Positions 7,284-14,310 are shown, counted from the first letter of the stretch. The stretch is 19,416 nucleotides of DNA from an uncultured Oscillospiraceae bacterium (GCA_900552115.1 URYP01000036.1:1-19416), one strand, 5' to 3'. The notes: generated by a model not told the origin, from the letters alone. Numbers and translations: made by a program.

Positions 7284-8245
7284 AAAAACCGTTGAATATC
7301 AACTTTGTTAAAAACAGCAAGACCCTGGCGATCATTTCCGCCTGTATTCTGGTGGTTGGCCTGATTTTCAGCTTTATCTTCCCGGTGGACCTGGATATCT
7401 CATTTAAGGGCGGTACCCAGGTAAAATTCAGCTACACGGGCGATCTGGATAAGGCCGGTCTGAAAGAAACGGTCGAGGAGATGCTCGGTAAAAAGGTCGA
7501 GATGAAGGACGCGTATACCTATGACGGCTCGGAAAAACTGAGCACCGCCACCTTCTACCTGACCGAGAACCTGGATTCTGAAATTACCGATAAAATGGAA
7601 AAGACCGTTATTGAGAAATATAAGGATTTTGAGCTGACCCATATCAGCACCAACTCCCTCAGCCCCACCATGGGCCAGATGTTCTTTATCAAATGTCTGG
7701 TAGCGGTCGGTTTGGCGGCGCTCCTGTTGCTGATCTATGTAGCGTTCCGTTTCCGCAAAATCGGCGGATTGTCGGCCGGCTTATTCGGCATATTCGCCTT
7801 GATAAACGATATGCTGATCGCCTATCTGGCGTTTGTGGTGTTCCGCATCCCGCTGAACGACAACTTTGTCGCGGTGATGCTGTCCGTTCTGGGCTACTCG
7901 CTGAACGATACCATCGTCATTTTCGACCGGGTGCGTGAAAACCGCCGGCTGAGCGACGAGAAAACACCGATCAGTGATATTGTAAATAAGAGTGTTAACC
8001 AGAGCTTTGTGCGCACGATGAATACCTCCATTACCACGGTGCTGGCGATCGGTACGGTTACGGTGCTGGCGTTTGCCACCGGTATGGACGCCATCATCAG
8101 CTTTGCGTTGCCGATGACTTTCGGTGTGCTGTCCGGCTTCTATTCCTCTGTGTTCCTGTGCACTCCCCTGTGGGGCAAGTGGGTGGAACATAAGGAAAAA
8201 CGCGAGGCCGAAAAGAAAGCGCTGAAAAAAGGCAAAAAGAAATAA
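7280..8245 (+). CDS. secF: Protein translocase subunit SecF
   Basis: This 321-residue partner of SecD has the same plan: a first helix at about 14-34, the motif DISFKGGTQVKF at about 37-48, a short extracytoplasmic domain, and five helices from about residue 135. The SecF signature YSLNDTIVIFDRVRENRR lies at about 206-223. The C terminus is highly basic (a run of Lys and Glu ending KKALKKGKKK), as expected for a cytoplasmic tail. GGGAGGTGAG inside the end of secD serves as the ribosome binding site. The gene is followed within 20 bases by a strong terminator that closes the secDF operon. Confidence 0.95.
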   Translation: MKKPLNINFVKNSKTLAIISACILVVGLIFSFIFPVDLDISFKGGTQVKFSYTGDLDKAGLKETVEEMLGKKVEMKDAYTYDGSEKLSTATFYLTENLDSEITDKMEKTVIEKYKDFELTHISTNSLSPTMGQMFFIKCLVAVGLAALLLLIYVAFRFRKIGGLSAGLFGIFALINDMLIAYLAFVVFRIPLNDNFVAVMLSVLGYSLNDTIVIFDRVRENRRLSDEKTPISDIVNKSVNQSFVRTMNTSITTVLAIGTVTVLAFATGMDAIISFALPMTFGVLSGFYSSVFLCTPLWGKWVEHKEKREAEKKALKKGKKK

Positions 8246-8262
8246 TGAGGGAATGTCCCTGA

Positions 8263-8297
8263 AACGCCCCCCGGAGATACGTCTCCGGGGGGTGTTT
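8263..8297 (+). terminator. Terminator of secDF
   Basis: A 14-pair stem (ACGCCCCCCGGAGA with TCTCCGGGGGGTGT) closes a four-base loop and is followed by TTTT. It lies 17 bases after the secF stop. Confidence 0.9.
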
Positions 8298-8374
8298 TGA
8301 CAGTCTCTCAACTATTGGTCAAAGTCCGAATAAAACAAGGTCCTGCACCGGATATCTTTGTCGCCATTTGCGGA

Positions 8375-8403
8375 TTGCATAAAACAGGGAAAGAGTGTAA
8401 AAT
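8375..8403 (+). promoter_or_regulatory. Promoter of prfC
   Basis: TTGCAT (8375-8380), 17 bases, then TAAAAT (8398-8403). The predicted RNA start is near 8410, only a few bases before the GGGAGG ribosome binding site. This supports the TTG start at 8432 and rules out the in-frame upstream extension. Confidence 0.65.
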
Positions 8404-8431
8404 AATACAATCTGATGGGAGGTGCGGCAAG

Positions 8432-10018
8432 TTGTCCGATTTGACCCAGGAAATTAACCGCAGACGTACGTTTGCGATCATATCTCACCCGGATGCGGGT
8501 AAAACCACCCTGACCGAGAAGCTGCTGCTTTACGGGGGCGCGATATCCACAGCCGGCGCGGTAAAAGGCAAAAAGTCCGCCAAGCACGCGGTGTCCGACT
8601 GGATGGAAATTGAAAAACAGCGCGGGATTTCGGTAACCTCGTCGGCGATGCAGTTTGAATATGCCGGCCACTGTATCAATATCCTGGATACCCCTGGTCA
8701 CCAGGATTTTTCGGAGGATACCTACCGCACCCTGATGGCGGCTGATTCCGCCGTTATGGTAATCGACGCCTCCAAGGGCGTGGAGAAGCAGACGATTAAG
8801 TTGTTTAAAGTCTGTATGCTGAGGCATATCCCTATTTTCACATTTATCAATAAAATGGACCGGGAAGCGCGGGATTCGTTTGAACTGCTGGAGGAGATCG
8901 AGCAGGTGCTGGGCATCCAGACCTATCCGATGAACTGGCCCATTGGCTGCGGCAGGGAATTTCAGGGCGTCTACGAACGGGAAAAACGGCGGGTGCTCAA
9001 GTTTACGCCCGGCAACGGCCGGCATGAAGTGGACGCGGTGGAATGCGATATCCAGGATGCCGGTCTCCAGACCCTCCTGGGCGATATCCCTTACCGCACC
9101 CTGGTGGATGAGGTAGAGCTGCTGGACGGGGCCGGAAGCGAATTTGATCTGGAGGAAGTGCGGCAGGGCCGGCTGTCCCCTGTGTTTTTTGGGTCGGCGC
9201 TGACGAATTTCGGCGTCGAACCGTTCCTGCAGGAATTTCTGCGGATGACGCCGCCGCCCCTGCCCCGTGCCTCGTCGGAGGGGGAGATCGATCCGGCCGC
9301 GGAACCGTTCTCGGCTTTCGTCTTTAAGATCCAGGCGAATATGAACAAGGCACACCGCGACCGCATCGCCTTTATGCGGATTTGTTCCGGCCGGTTTGAA
9401 AAGGGGCTGGAGGTCTGGCATGTGCAGGGCGATAAAAAGATGAAGCTTTCCATGCCCCAACAGCTGATGGCGCAGGAGCGCGAAATCATCGATGAAGCCT
9501 ATGCCGGCGATATTATGGGCGTGTTCGATCCGGGCGTGTTTTCTATTGGTGACACGGTCTGTTCGCCGGGGCACAAGTTTGCTTTTGAGGGAATACCCAC
9601 CTTTGCGCCAGAGCATTTCGCCCTGGTTCGTCAGGTGGATACCATGAAACGCAAGCAGTTTGTTAAAGGTACCACGCAAATCGCGCAGGAAGGCGCCATC
9701 CAAATTTTTAAAGAGCTGGGCGGCGGCTTGGAAGAGGTCATTGTGGGCGTGGTCGGCGTTTTGCAGTTCGAGGTGTTGGAATACCGGCTTAAAAACGAGT
9801 ACAACGTGGATATTATCCGGGAAAGCCTGCCCTACCAGTTTATACGCTGGATCGAAAATGACGATATTGATCCCAAAACGCTGGATATCAGTTCCGATAC
9901 CAAACGAGTTCAGGATATGCGGGGCCGTCCGCTTTTGCTGTTTACCAACAGCTGGAACATCAACTGGGCACTGGAACACAATAAAGGCCTGCGGCTGGCC
10001 GATTTCAGCCGGGGATGA
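8432..10018 (+). CDS. prfC: Peptide chain release factor 3
   Basis: This 528-residue translational GTPase recycles RF1 and RF2 from the ribosome after peptide release. The N-terminal G domain shows the P loop SHPDAGKTT (18-26), the switch and G3 motif DTPGHQDF, and the G4 motif NKMDREARD, which is characteristic of RF3 rather than EF-G. Domains II and III follow, including the conserved VGVVGVLQFEVLEYRL stretch. Length equals the usual 527-529 residues. The start is a TTG codon, because GGGAGG lies upstream and the protein then aligns with known RF3 N termini (INRRRTFAIISHPDAGKTT). The frame is open back to 8297 but crosses the promoter and the end of the secF terminator. It is a single-gene unit between two terminators. 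Confidence 0.95.
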   Translation: MSDLTQEINRRRTFAIISHPDAGKTTLTEKLLLYGGAISTAGAVKGKKSAKHAVSDWMEIEKQRGISVTSSAMQFEYAGHCINILDTPGHQDFSEDTYRTLMAADSAVMVIDASKGVEKQTIKLFKVCMLRHIPIFTFINKMDREARDSFELLEEIEQVLGIQTYPMNWPIGCGREFQGVYEREKRRVLKFTPGNGRHEVDAVECDIQDAGLQTLLGDIPYRTLVDEVELLDGAGSEFDLEEVRQGRLSPVFFGSALTNFGVEPFLQEFLRMTPPPLPRASSEGEIDPAAEPFSAFVFKIQANMNKAHRDRIAFMRICSGRFEKGLEVWHVQGDKKMKLSMPQQLMAQEREIIDEAYAGDIMGVFDPGVFSIGDTVCSPGHKFAFEGIPTFAPEHFALVRQVDTMKRKQFVKGTTQIAQEGAIQIFKELGGGLEEVIVGVVGVLQFEVLEYRLKNEYNVDIIRESLPYQFIRWIENDDIDPKTLDISSDTKRVQDMRGRPLLLFTNSWNINWALEHNKGLRLADFSRG

Positions 10019-10030
10019 GATAAGACTAAA

Positions 10031-10064
10031 GGCGGGGGCACCCTTACGGTGCCTCCGCCTTTTA
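10031..10064 (+). terminator. Terminator of prfC
   Basis: GGCGGGGGCACC pairs with GGTGCCTCCGCC (one wobble) around a five-base loop, followed by TTTTAT. It begins 12 bases after the prfC stop. Confidence 0.85.
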
Positions 10065-10094
10065 TGTCACCCGTTTCGCGCGCATAAAACGGGC

Positions 10095-10129
10095 TGAGGC
10101 GGGCTCCCGCAAAAAGGAGACCCGCCTCA
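10095..10129. other. Strong hairpin between convergent genes
   Basis: TGAGGCGGG and CCCGCCTCA are perfect complements, extended by CTCC/GGAG around an AAAAA-containing loop. No T tract follows on the plus strand, and on the minus strand only GCCCGTTTTATG. It may be a back-up terminator for either of the converging units. Confidence 0.5.
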
Positions 10130-10156
10130 TACAGGTACTGACCTTATACTCTCCTC

Positions 10157-10180
10157 AAAAAGACCAGACATGCTCTCTGG
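10157..10180 (-). terminator. Terminator of the ppa-kinase operon
   Basis: On the minus strand CCAGA pairs with TCTGG around a seven-base loop and is followed by TCTTTTT, about 50 bases after the stop of the P-loop kinase gene. The stem is short, so it may be weak. Confidence 0.5.
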
Positions 10181-10232
10181 ACAAAGTATAGCACAGGCTT
10201 TTATAAATTACCACTGATTTTGTTAAAAAAGA

Positions 10233-10748
10233 TTACTTTTTTCTCGAAATGGCATCCATACAGCGATGGACGTCGTTCCGACTGCGGCAAACCACGACCT
10301 TTTCTGCATAGCGCCGGGTGATATCGCGGAAACGGTGGCGGCGGGCCCTGACACGGCCTTCCCACAGAAGCCACCGGACAAATTCCCAATCAAATTTTTC
10401 CGGGCAGCCTTCGGCCATGCTGGCGCGGGTCCGACCTTTGTAACGACGGTAGCGTTTCAGGGCCTGCAGAAAACAGGTTAGCCGTGGGAAGTTTAGAAAA
10501 ACGATGATATCCGCCTCATCCATCCGCCGTTCCTCGCAGAACTCACGGTAGTTGCCGTCAATGATCCAGGCGGGCTGATGCAGAAAGCCCTCAACCAGGG
10601 CGCGGGCCTCCTCCCGGTCACGCTCCTGCCATCCCGGCAAAAACTGGACGGTATCCAGATGAAGGACAGGGGCCTCCAAACGCTGCCCAAGCTCCTGCGC
10701 CAGCGTGGATTTGCCCGCACCGCTGTATCCAATTACAGCCACTTTCAT
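10233..10748 (-). CDS. P-loop nucleoside kinase-like protein (FlaR/adenylate kinase-like)
   Basis: This 171-residue soluble protein begins with a Walker A motif, GYSGAGKST (7-15), after a beta strand (MKVAVI). It continues with HLDTVQFLPGW, a substrate-side loop typical of the group often named topology modulation protein or FlaR-like AAA ATPase, then IIDGNY and DIIVFLNFPR. A basic lid region (KRYRRYKGRTR) and a C-terminal strand-helix (VVVCRSRNDVHRCM) follow. The fold is that of small nucleotide or shikimate kinases, and the true substrate is unknown. The ATG has an AAGGAG ribosome binding site and lies 22 bases after the pyrophosphatase gene, so the two are probably co-transcribed. No transmembrane segment is seen. 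Confidence 0.75.
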   Translation of the reverse strand: MKVAVIGYSGAGKSTLAQELGQRLEAPVLHLDTVQFLPGWQERDREEARALVEGFLHQPAWIIDGNYREFCEERRMDEADIIVFLNFPRLTCFLQALKRYRRYKGRTRASMAEGCPEKFDWEFVRWLLWEGRVRARRHRFRDITRRYAEKVVVCRSRNDVHRCMDAISRKK

Positions 10749-10770
10749 GGGATACTCCTTTTCTTACGGC

Positions 10771-11277
10771 TCATAGGGTACCGTTCCCCGTTTGCCCCTG
10801 CTCATACCGTTTCAGGGACTGGTCCAGATAGTCCGCAGCGGTATCGGCGTCAAAGAAATTGCGGACCACCGTTTCGGCATCCTGCAATTGTTTATAGGTG
10901 GCGAAAAAGTTTTCAATCTCGCGCAGGTAGTGGGGGGACAGGTCGGTGAGCGCGTGGACGTGGTCGTAACGGGGGTCGCCGGTGCAGACCGACAGAATTT
11001 TGATGTCCTCTTCGCCGCAGTCAAGCATGTACAGCCCGCCGATAATGCGCGCGTCGATGTAACAGCCCGGGAAGGTGGGGGAGGAGTTGAATACCAGGAT
11101 GTCCAGCGGATCGCCGTCCAGGGACAGCGTATTTTCAATAAATCCGTATTCGGCGGGATAAAACACCGCCGAGTATAGCACCCGGTCCAGCTTGATCTTG
11201 CCGGTTCCGTGCTCCACCTCGTATTTGTTGCGGCTGCCCATGGGGATTTCAATGCGGGCTTCGACGATTCTGGCCAT
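10771..11277 (-). CDS. ppa: Inorganic pyrophosphatase (family I)
   Basis: This 168-residue cytoplasmic enzyme hydrolyses pyrophosphate to phosphate and drives biosynthetic reactions forward. Family I features are the IPMGSRNKYEVE segment with its substrate-binding Lys, DRVLYSAVFYPAEYGFI, and the metal-binding signature DGDPLDILV (54-62). PRYDHVHALTDL comes next in the usual order. Length matches bacterial family I enzymes. The frame is open a further 34 codons upstream, but ATG 11277 has an AAGGAG ribosome binding site, and the extension crosses a TATAAT box (11304-11299 region) that probably belongs to this gene's promoter. It is the first gene of a two-gene unit with the P-loop kinase. Confidence 0.93.
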   Translation of the reverse strand: MARIVEARIEIPMGSRNKYEVEHGTGKIKLDRVLYSAVFYPAEYGFIENTLSLDGDPLDILVFNSSPTFPGCYIDARIIGGLYMLDCGEEDIKILSVCTGDPRYDHVHALTDLSPHYLREIENFFATYKQLQDAETVVRNFFDADTAADYLDQSLKRYEQGQTGNGTL

Positions 11278-11330
11278 TGTCACCACTCCTTTTCCTGTAT
11301 TATAGTATGAATCAAAGGAAAAAGAAAGGG

Positions 11331-11362
11331 AAACGTCCCGAGGCATTGCCCCGGGACGTTTT
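11331..11362 (-). terminator. Terminator of the AraC-type regulator gene
   Basis: AACGTCCCG and CGGGACGTT pair perfectly, with an inner GGC/GCC step. The minus-strand tail is TTTCCCTTTCTTTTT, T-rich but interrupted. It lies about 20 bases after the regulator's stop and just upstream of the ppa promoter region. Confidence 0.7.
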
Positions 11363-11380
11363 GTGGATGGACCGGACATA

Positions 11381-12256
11381 TTACCGCTTACAAACCGGCA
11401 TCAGCTCAATGTAGCCGCGGGCGCCCACCGGCTCCAATTGAATGCGGGGTTGGCTGTTGTCCCAGCGATAGCCGGCAACAGAGGGATCGTACTTTTCAAT
11501 GGCTTCCCAGACCTGGCCGATGGCCGCTTCATAGTCTTCCTCGGCGAACGGTTCCCCTTGGAACATCAGGTAGGAGGCGGCCGACAGCTCGATGATGTCG
11601 AGGCCCTCCGGGATGACGCCGTCGTAATCGACGGGAACCTCCACGCCCTGCACGTAGGTCGAGGTGCCGGGCCGGACATAGGCTTCCGGCAGCCACAGGC
11701 AGACGGGTTCGCCGCTGATGGAGCGGATGCTGCGCAGCAGCCCCCAGATGTCGCAGCCCACCTCCTCGCAGTAGGCAAAATACTCGGTGGCTTTGACACC
11801 CCGTTTGATCAGTACCTTGCGGGCCGGCTTTTCAATAGTTTGAATAAAAACGGTTTTTATGTTTTCCATAGATATCTCCTTTCGCACGGTTTGGTATTTG
11901 ACGCCGTAAGGGGTGAACAGATACAGGGGAACTGGGTGAAGCGCATAATCGCGCGGATTGCAGCCGAATTCGCGGAAGAAAGCGCGCTGGTAGCCGTCCA
12001 CGCTGCCGAACCCCAGTGAAAACGCCACGTCGGTTACCGTCACCTGTTCATCGCGCAGCCGCAGCGCGGATTTGGAGAGCCGCAGTCGGCGGATATAGTC
12101 CGCCGGGGAGAGGTTCACCCACTTGATAAACAGCCGGTAGGAATACCAGGGCGAATAATGGGACACCCGCGCAAGGTCGGCGGGCGTGACCGTATCGTCC
12201 AGATGTGCCTCGATATAATCCTGCATGCGCTGTACCGCTTCCACCTGTTCGAGCAT
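11381..12256 (-). CDS. AraC-family regulator with GyrI-like ligand-binding domain
   Basis: This 291-residue transcription factor has an N-terminal AraC/XylS DNA-binding domain (about 8-110) with two helix-turn-helix units. The second contains VTDVAFSLGFGSVDGYQRAFFREFGCNPRDY, the hallmark of the family. The C-terminal half (about 135-290) resembles the GyrI-like/Rob C-terminal domain, which binds small drug-like or hydrophobic molecules: KVLIKRGV near its start, and TSTYVQGVEVPVD, SYLMFQGEPF and IELMPV later. Proteins of this layout control efflux or redox genes in response to a ligand. The target is unknown; the EamA, CatA-like and MATE genes nearby are candidates only by proximity. The ATG has an AAGGAGGG ribosome binding site. 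Confidence 0.88.
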   Translation of the reverse strand: MLEQVEAVQRMQDYIEAHLDDTVTPADLARVSHYSPWYSYRLFIKWVNLSPADYIRRLRLSKSALRLRDEQVTVTDVAFSLGFGSVDGYQRAFFREFGCNPRDYALHPVPLYLFTPYGVKYQTVRKEISMENIKTVFIQTIEKPARKVLIKRGVKATEYFAYCEEVGCDIWGLLRSIRSISGEPVCLWLPEAYVRPGTSTYVQGVEVPVDYDGVIPEGLDIIELSAASYLMFQGEPFAEEDYEAAIGQVWEAIEKYDPSVAGYRWDNSQPRIQLEPVGARGYIELMPVCKR

Positions 12257-12353
12257 ACCGGTTCCCTCCTTACACGCTTAGTATACCCTGTCGTCCACCG
12301 GGATGGCTCGACCTTTTTTGCTCTGTTTTAAACGGCCTGATCTTACTGGGACA

Positions 12354-12382
12354 AGCATAATTCTCAGCCTTTATGTTGTCAA
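12354..12382 (-). promoter_or_regulatory. Promoter of the AraC-type regulator gene
   Basis: TTGACA (12382-12377), 17 bases, then TATGCT (12359-12354) on the minus strand. The leader to the ATG at 12256 would be about 90 bases. The -35 box lies only 20 bases past the stop of the EamA gene, and no terminator is seen between them, so read-through from that gene is possible. Confidence 0.65.
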
Positions 12383-12401
12383 GATGATACTATAACGTCG
12401 T

Positions 12402-12827
12402 TTATTTTGCAATCAATATCAGTCCCACTATGCAGACCGCCATCCCCAGTATTTGCCTAAAGGACAGGGTTTCCTTATAAAGCCATAATCCCACAACAAG
12501 TAAAATGCAGGCAAGGGAAATGTTTGCGACTAATGATGCCGCGCTTACCTTCCAACCCGCACGGTAAATGCCGATATATCCAAACTCTAATGCTACAATA
12601 GCCATACCAAGAGCCAACGACGTCCAATTGGTTTTGGATAGTTCTAATAACAGATTTTTGTTTTCTGATGTGACAAAGAACATAATGACCGAACACAGAG
12701 TGCCGACAGCATAAGAAACCGCAAGGGCTGCAAATGAATTGACTCCAGTCGGCATCGATTTTGTAGAGATATTATAAACGGTATTGGCTCCAACAACGAC
12801 GAGTATAGGCCAAATCATATGCCACAT
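12402..12827 (-). CDS. Half-size EamA/DMT-family transporter
   Basis: This 141-residue membrane protein has a single EamA (drug/metabolite transporter) unit of about five helices, ending with the characteristic LYKETLSFRQILGMAVCIVGLILIA. Full-length EamA carriers have two such units, so this one would have to act as a dimer, as small multidrug exporters do. The substrate cannot be predicted. The ATG (12827) has a strong GGAGGT ribosome binding site. The gene is visibly richer in A and T at third codon positions than its neighbours, which suggests recent transfer. It is preceded by its own promoter and a leader-peptide/terminator element (12850-12938), so its expression is probably inducible. 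Confidence 0.82.
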   Translation of the reverse strand: MWHMIWPILVVVGANTVYNISTKSMPTGVNSFAALAVSYAVGTLCSVIMFFVTSENKNLLLELSKTNWTSLALGMAIVALEFGYIGIYRAGWKVSAASLVANISLACILLVVGLWLYKETLSFRQILGMAVCIVGLILIAK

Positions 12828-12849
12828 ATTGTTTTACCTCCTGAACATT

Positions 12850-12882
12850 AAAAAGACAGCCAAGCTTTTCAGCCTGACTGCC
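12850..12882 (-). terminator. Attenuator hairpin in the EamA leader
   Basis: On the minus strand GGCAGTCAGGC (12882-12872) pairs with GCTTGGCTGTC (12865-12855) over 11 positions including wobbles, with a six-base loop, then TTTTT (12854-12850). It lies between the promoter and the EamA ribosome binding site, so it would stop transcription before the gene. Its 5' arm and loop overlap the last codons and stop of the leader peptide. Confidence 0.78.
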
Positions 12883-12904
12883 GGTAGGTGCTCACCCGTT
12901 TCAT
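12869..12904 (-). CDS. Leader peptide of the EamA gene (11 residues)
   Basis: The reading frame encodes MKRVSTYRQSG and a TGA stop. The stop codon falls in the loop of the terminator hairpin, and the last four codons form most of its 5' arm, so a ribosome on this frame would prevent the hairpin from forming. No Shine-Dalgarno precedes the ATG, which lies about where transcription should start, so it would be translated as a leaderless message. The layout resembles leader peptides that sense ribosome-targeting antibiotics or amino-acid shortage. That role is inferred from geometry only. Confidence 0.55.
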   Translation of the reverse strand: MKRVSTYRQSG

Positions 12905-12910
12905 AGATTT

Positions 12911-12938
12911 AGTATATCATAATGCGGGGAAAAAGCAA
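12911..12938 (-). promoter_or_regulatory. Extended -10 promoter of the EamA gene
   Basis: On the minus strand TTGCTT (12938-12933), 16 bases, then TATACT (12916-12911) preceded by TGA, an extended -10 element. The predicted start is at or next to the leader ATG at 12904. Confidence 0.7.
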
Positions 12939-12984
12939 TACTTTCAAGGATAGCCCCCATGAGTTGATCGCAATTTAAATGATT

Positions 12985-13042
12985 AAAAGCCCCCGAAGGG
13001 ATCCCCGGCATATAAAGCGGGGGGTTCCTTGGGGGCTTTTTT
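12985..13042 (-). terminator. Terminator of the two-domain protein gene (bidirectional)
   Basis: A long imperfect stem joins AAAGCCCCC to GGGGGCTTT with further pairs inside (CCCC/GGGG), with seven T residues on the plus side and TTTTAATC on the minus side. It starts at the stop codon of the minus-strand gene. Confidence 0.75.
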
Positions 13043-13707
13043 TACAAAACCTGGACGCGGTAGGCGGTGGTTTGGGGCGGGATGCTCATGGTTTGGAAGT
13101 CGGCATGCGTTACACGCACGCGCTGCCCGAGCCTTAGACGCGACAGGGGGATGCGGTTGCCGCGGCTGTCGGTGATGACGGTGCGGGCGTTGACGTTAAA
13201 CTGTGTCTGCCGGTTAACATTCAGGGGATTGCCGATAAGAAAGTTGTTGCCCGCCGTGTTGATACGGATGATCTGTCCTGTCGTTGTGGGAAACGTGGGC
13301 GGCATTGGCGGCATCGGCGGCCTGGGCGGCTGCGGAGGGCGTGGGGGCTGTGGGGGCCCCGGCGGCTGTATCCGCCGCAATACGGTGATGCGGAATGCGT
13401 TTGTCTGGGGTGGGATGCTGCGGGTCATTGCGGGGGAGAACGTCGCGTTGATCCACATGCCCGGCCGAATTTCACGCAAATTGACCGGCTGGCCGGACTG
13501 GTCCTGAAGAATCGTGTTGCGGTTGACGTTCAGCCGGAGCGTTTCGATGGTGGTAACGTTGTGGGGGCCCCGGCGTGCGTAAGAGACCAGAATCCATCCG
13601 GTGCGGCCGTTGCCGCTGGCGGAAACCTGCTCGACGAGGGCATTGTCGATACGCCAAATATGGCCGGACTGAATCATCACGCCGCGGGGGTCTGCTGAAT
13701 TGCTCAT
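13042..13707 (-). CDS. Two-domain repeat protein with proline-rich linker, function unknown
   Basis: This 221-residue protein is not recognised as a named family. It has two related beta-rich domains, at about residues 13-111 and 143-221. Each runs through an NVN..T.I.D..G..(V/I)(N/P)L segment and a G..(I/V)..T step and ends in SIPPQTxA(F/Y)R(I/V)xVL. A linker of repeated PP, PQPP, RPP and MPP units (about 115-139) joins them. The domain pattern is reminiscent of DUF5666-like OB-type beta domains, which is only a guess. There is no signal peptide or membrane helix. The frame is open back to 13848, but ATG 13707 has a near-perfect AAGGAGGTG ribosome binding site. It is followed at once by a terminator and is divergent from the 13882 gene. 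Confidence 0.75.
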   Translation of the reverse strand: MSNSADPRGVMIQSGHIWRIDNALVEQVSASGNGRTGWILVSYARRGPHNVTTIETLRLNVNRNTILQDQSGQPVNLREIRPGMWINATFSPAMTRSIPPQTNAFRITVLRRIQPPGPPQPPRPPQPPRPPMPPMPPTFPTTTGQIIRINTAGNNFLIGNPLNVNRQTQFNVNARTVITDSRGNRIPLSRLRLGQRVRVTHADFQTMSIPPQTTAYRVQVL

Positions 13708-13828
13708 GGGGGACACCTCCTTGTTGGGTTGCTGGTATATGGGTTGACACATATATGTTGGGTCAATCCAGTATATGCCCCGGTTGTCCCGCCGGTGCGG
13801 AGGGGAGTCAATATAAGGGGATATATCA

Positions 13829-13857
13829 TTGACGTGTGTGGTTTTCACTTGTATAAT
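13829..13857 (+). promoter_or_regulatory. Promoter of the 97-residue protein gene
   Basis: TTGACG (13829-13834), 17 bases, then a perfect TATAAT (13852-13857), 24 bases before the ATG at 13882. The divergent spacer toward the minus-strand gene also holds ACATATATGT, a perfect palindrome at about 13749-13758. Confidence 0.8.
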
Positions 13858-13881
13858 AATAAGAAAGCAGGGTGAGGTCGT

Positions 13882-14175
13882 ATGTTAGACATACGAACTA
13901 AGTTAAACACAAGCAGGGAAAACCAGTTGTATCAGCTACTATCAGAGCAGCCGGAGCCGAACTGCGTGTACCGGGAGGAAGAGCACCGAATCCGCAGCCT
14001 TTTGGGGCGGCTGAGGGAAACCCTAAATCTCGACCAGAAAGAGCTGCTGTTTGATATCATTAACGAAAAAGACGTTATCGCCGCCAAAACGGCTGAGGAT
14101 GCCTATGAAAACGGATTCCGCCGTGCGGTCAAAATGATGGTCGAGTGTTTCTATAGAGCGCCTAATGAGGAATAG
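13882..14175 (+). CDS. Small helical protein, DUF6809-like, function unknown
   Basis: This 97-residue soluble, charged and probably all-helical protein has a strong promoter and a ribosome binding site (AGGGTGAGG) eight bases before the ATG. Its second half has the shape L..L.....L...QK.L...I.....V....AE.AY..GFRRAVKMMVE.F, which recalls small Clostridia proteins listed as DUF6809; that match is from memory and unverified. No catalytic motif, membrane helix or signal peptide is visible. It is a single-gene unit, divergent from the two-domain protein, with a hairpin at 14311-14342 as a probable terminator. Confidence 0.7.
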   Translation: MLDIRTKLNTSRENQLYQLLSEQPEPNCVYREEEHRIRSLLGRLRETLNLDQKELLFDIINEKDVIAAKTAEDAYENGFRRAVKMMVECFYRAPNEE

Positions 14176-14197
14176 ACCCCGGGCATCCGTGTTCGTT

Positions 14198-14284
14198 TTA
14201 TCCGGCTAACCGTTGCAGAATATAATAAGACAGGGAAACCATTTCTGTTTCATCTAATCCAATACGCGCATCCAGCGGGAGCAT
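14198..14284 (-). other. Possible small ORF or gene remnant (28 codons)
   Basis: On the minus strand an ATG at 14284 opens a frame with a natural-looking composition (LPLDARIGLDETEM, then VSLSYYILQRLAG and stop). The same frame extends some codons upstream (TDHPA before the Met). No ribosome binding site is present, and the region lies between the hairpin at 14311 and the end of the plus-strand gene. It may be the tail of a lost gene or chance. This gap (14176-14487) otherwise holds only hairpins. Confidence 0.25.
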
Positions 14285-14310
14285 TGCCGGATGGTCCGTT
14301 ATAATAATAG

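Noticed and set aside
8312..9979. 555-codon minus-strand ORF opposite prfC
   Set aside because: It lies entirely antisense to release factor 3, with no start signal and no recognisable domain.
13320..13370. GGCGGC/GGGGGC-type short repeats as a possible CRISPR or tandem array
   Set aside because: They encode the proline-rich linker of the two-domain protein. Units are irregular and there are no spacers.
13708..13848. 47-codon N-terminal extension of the two-domain protein
   Set aside because: It crosses the AAGGAGGTG ribosome binding site and the divergent promoter region, and lacks its own start signal.
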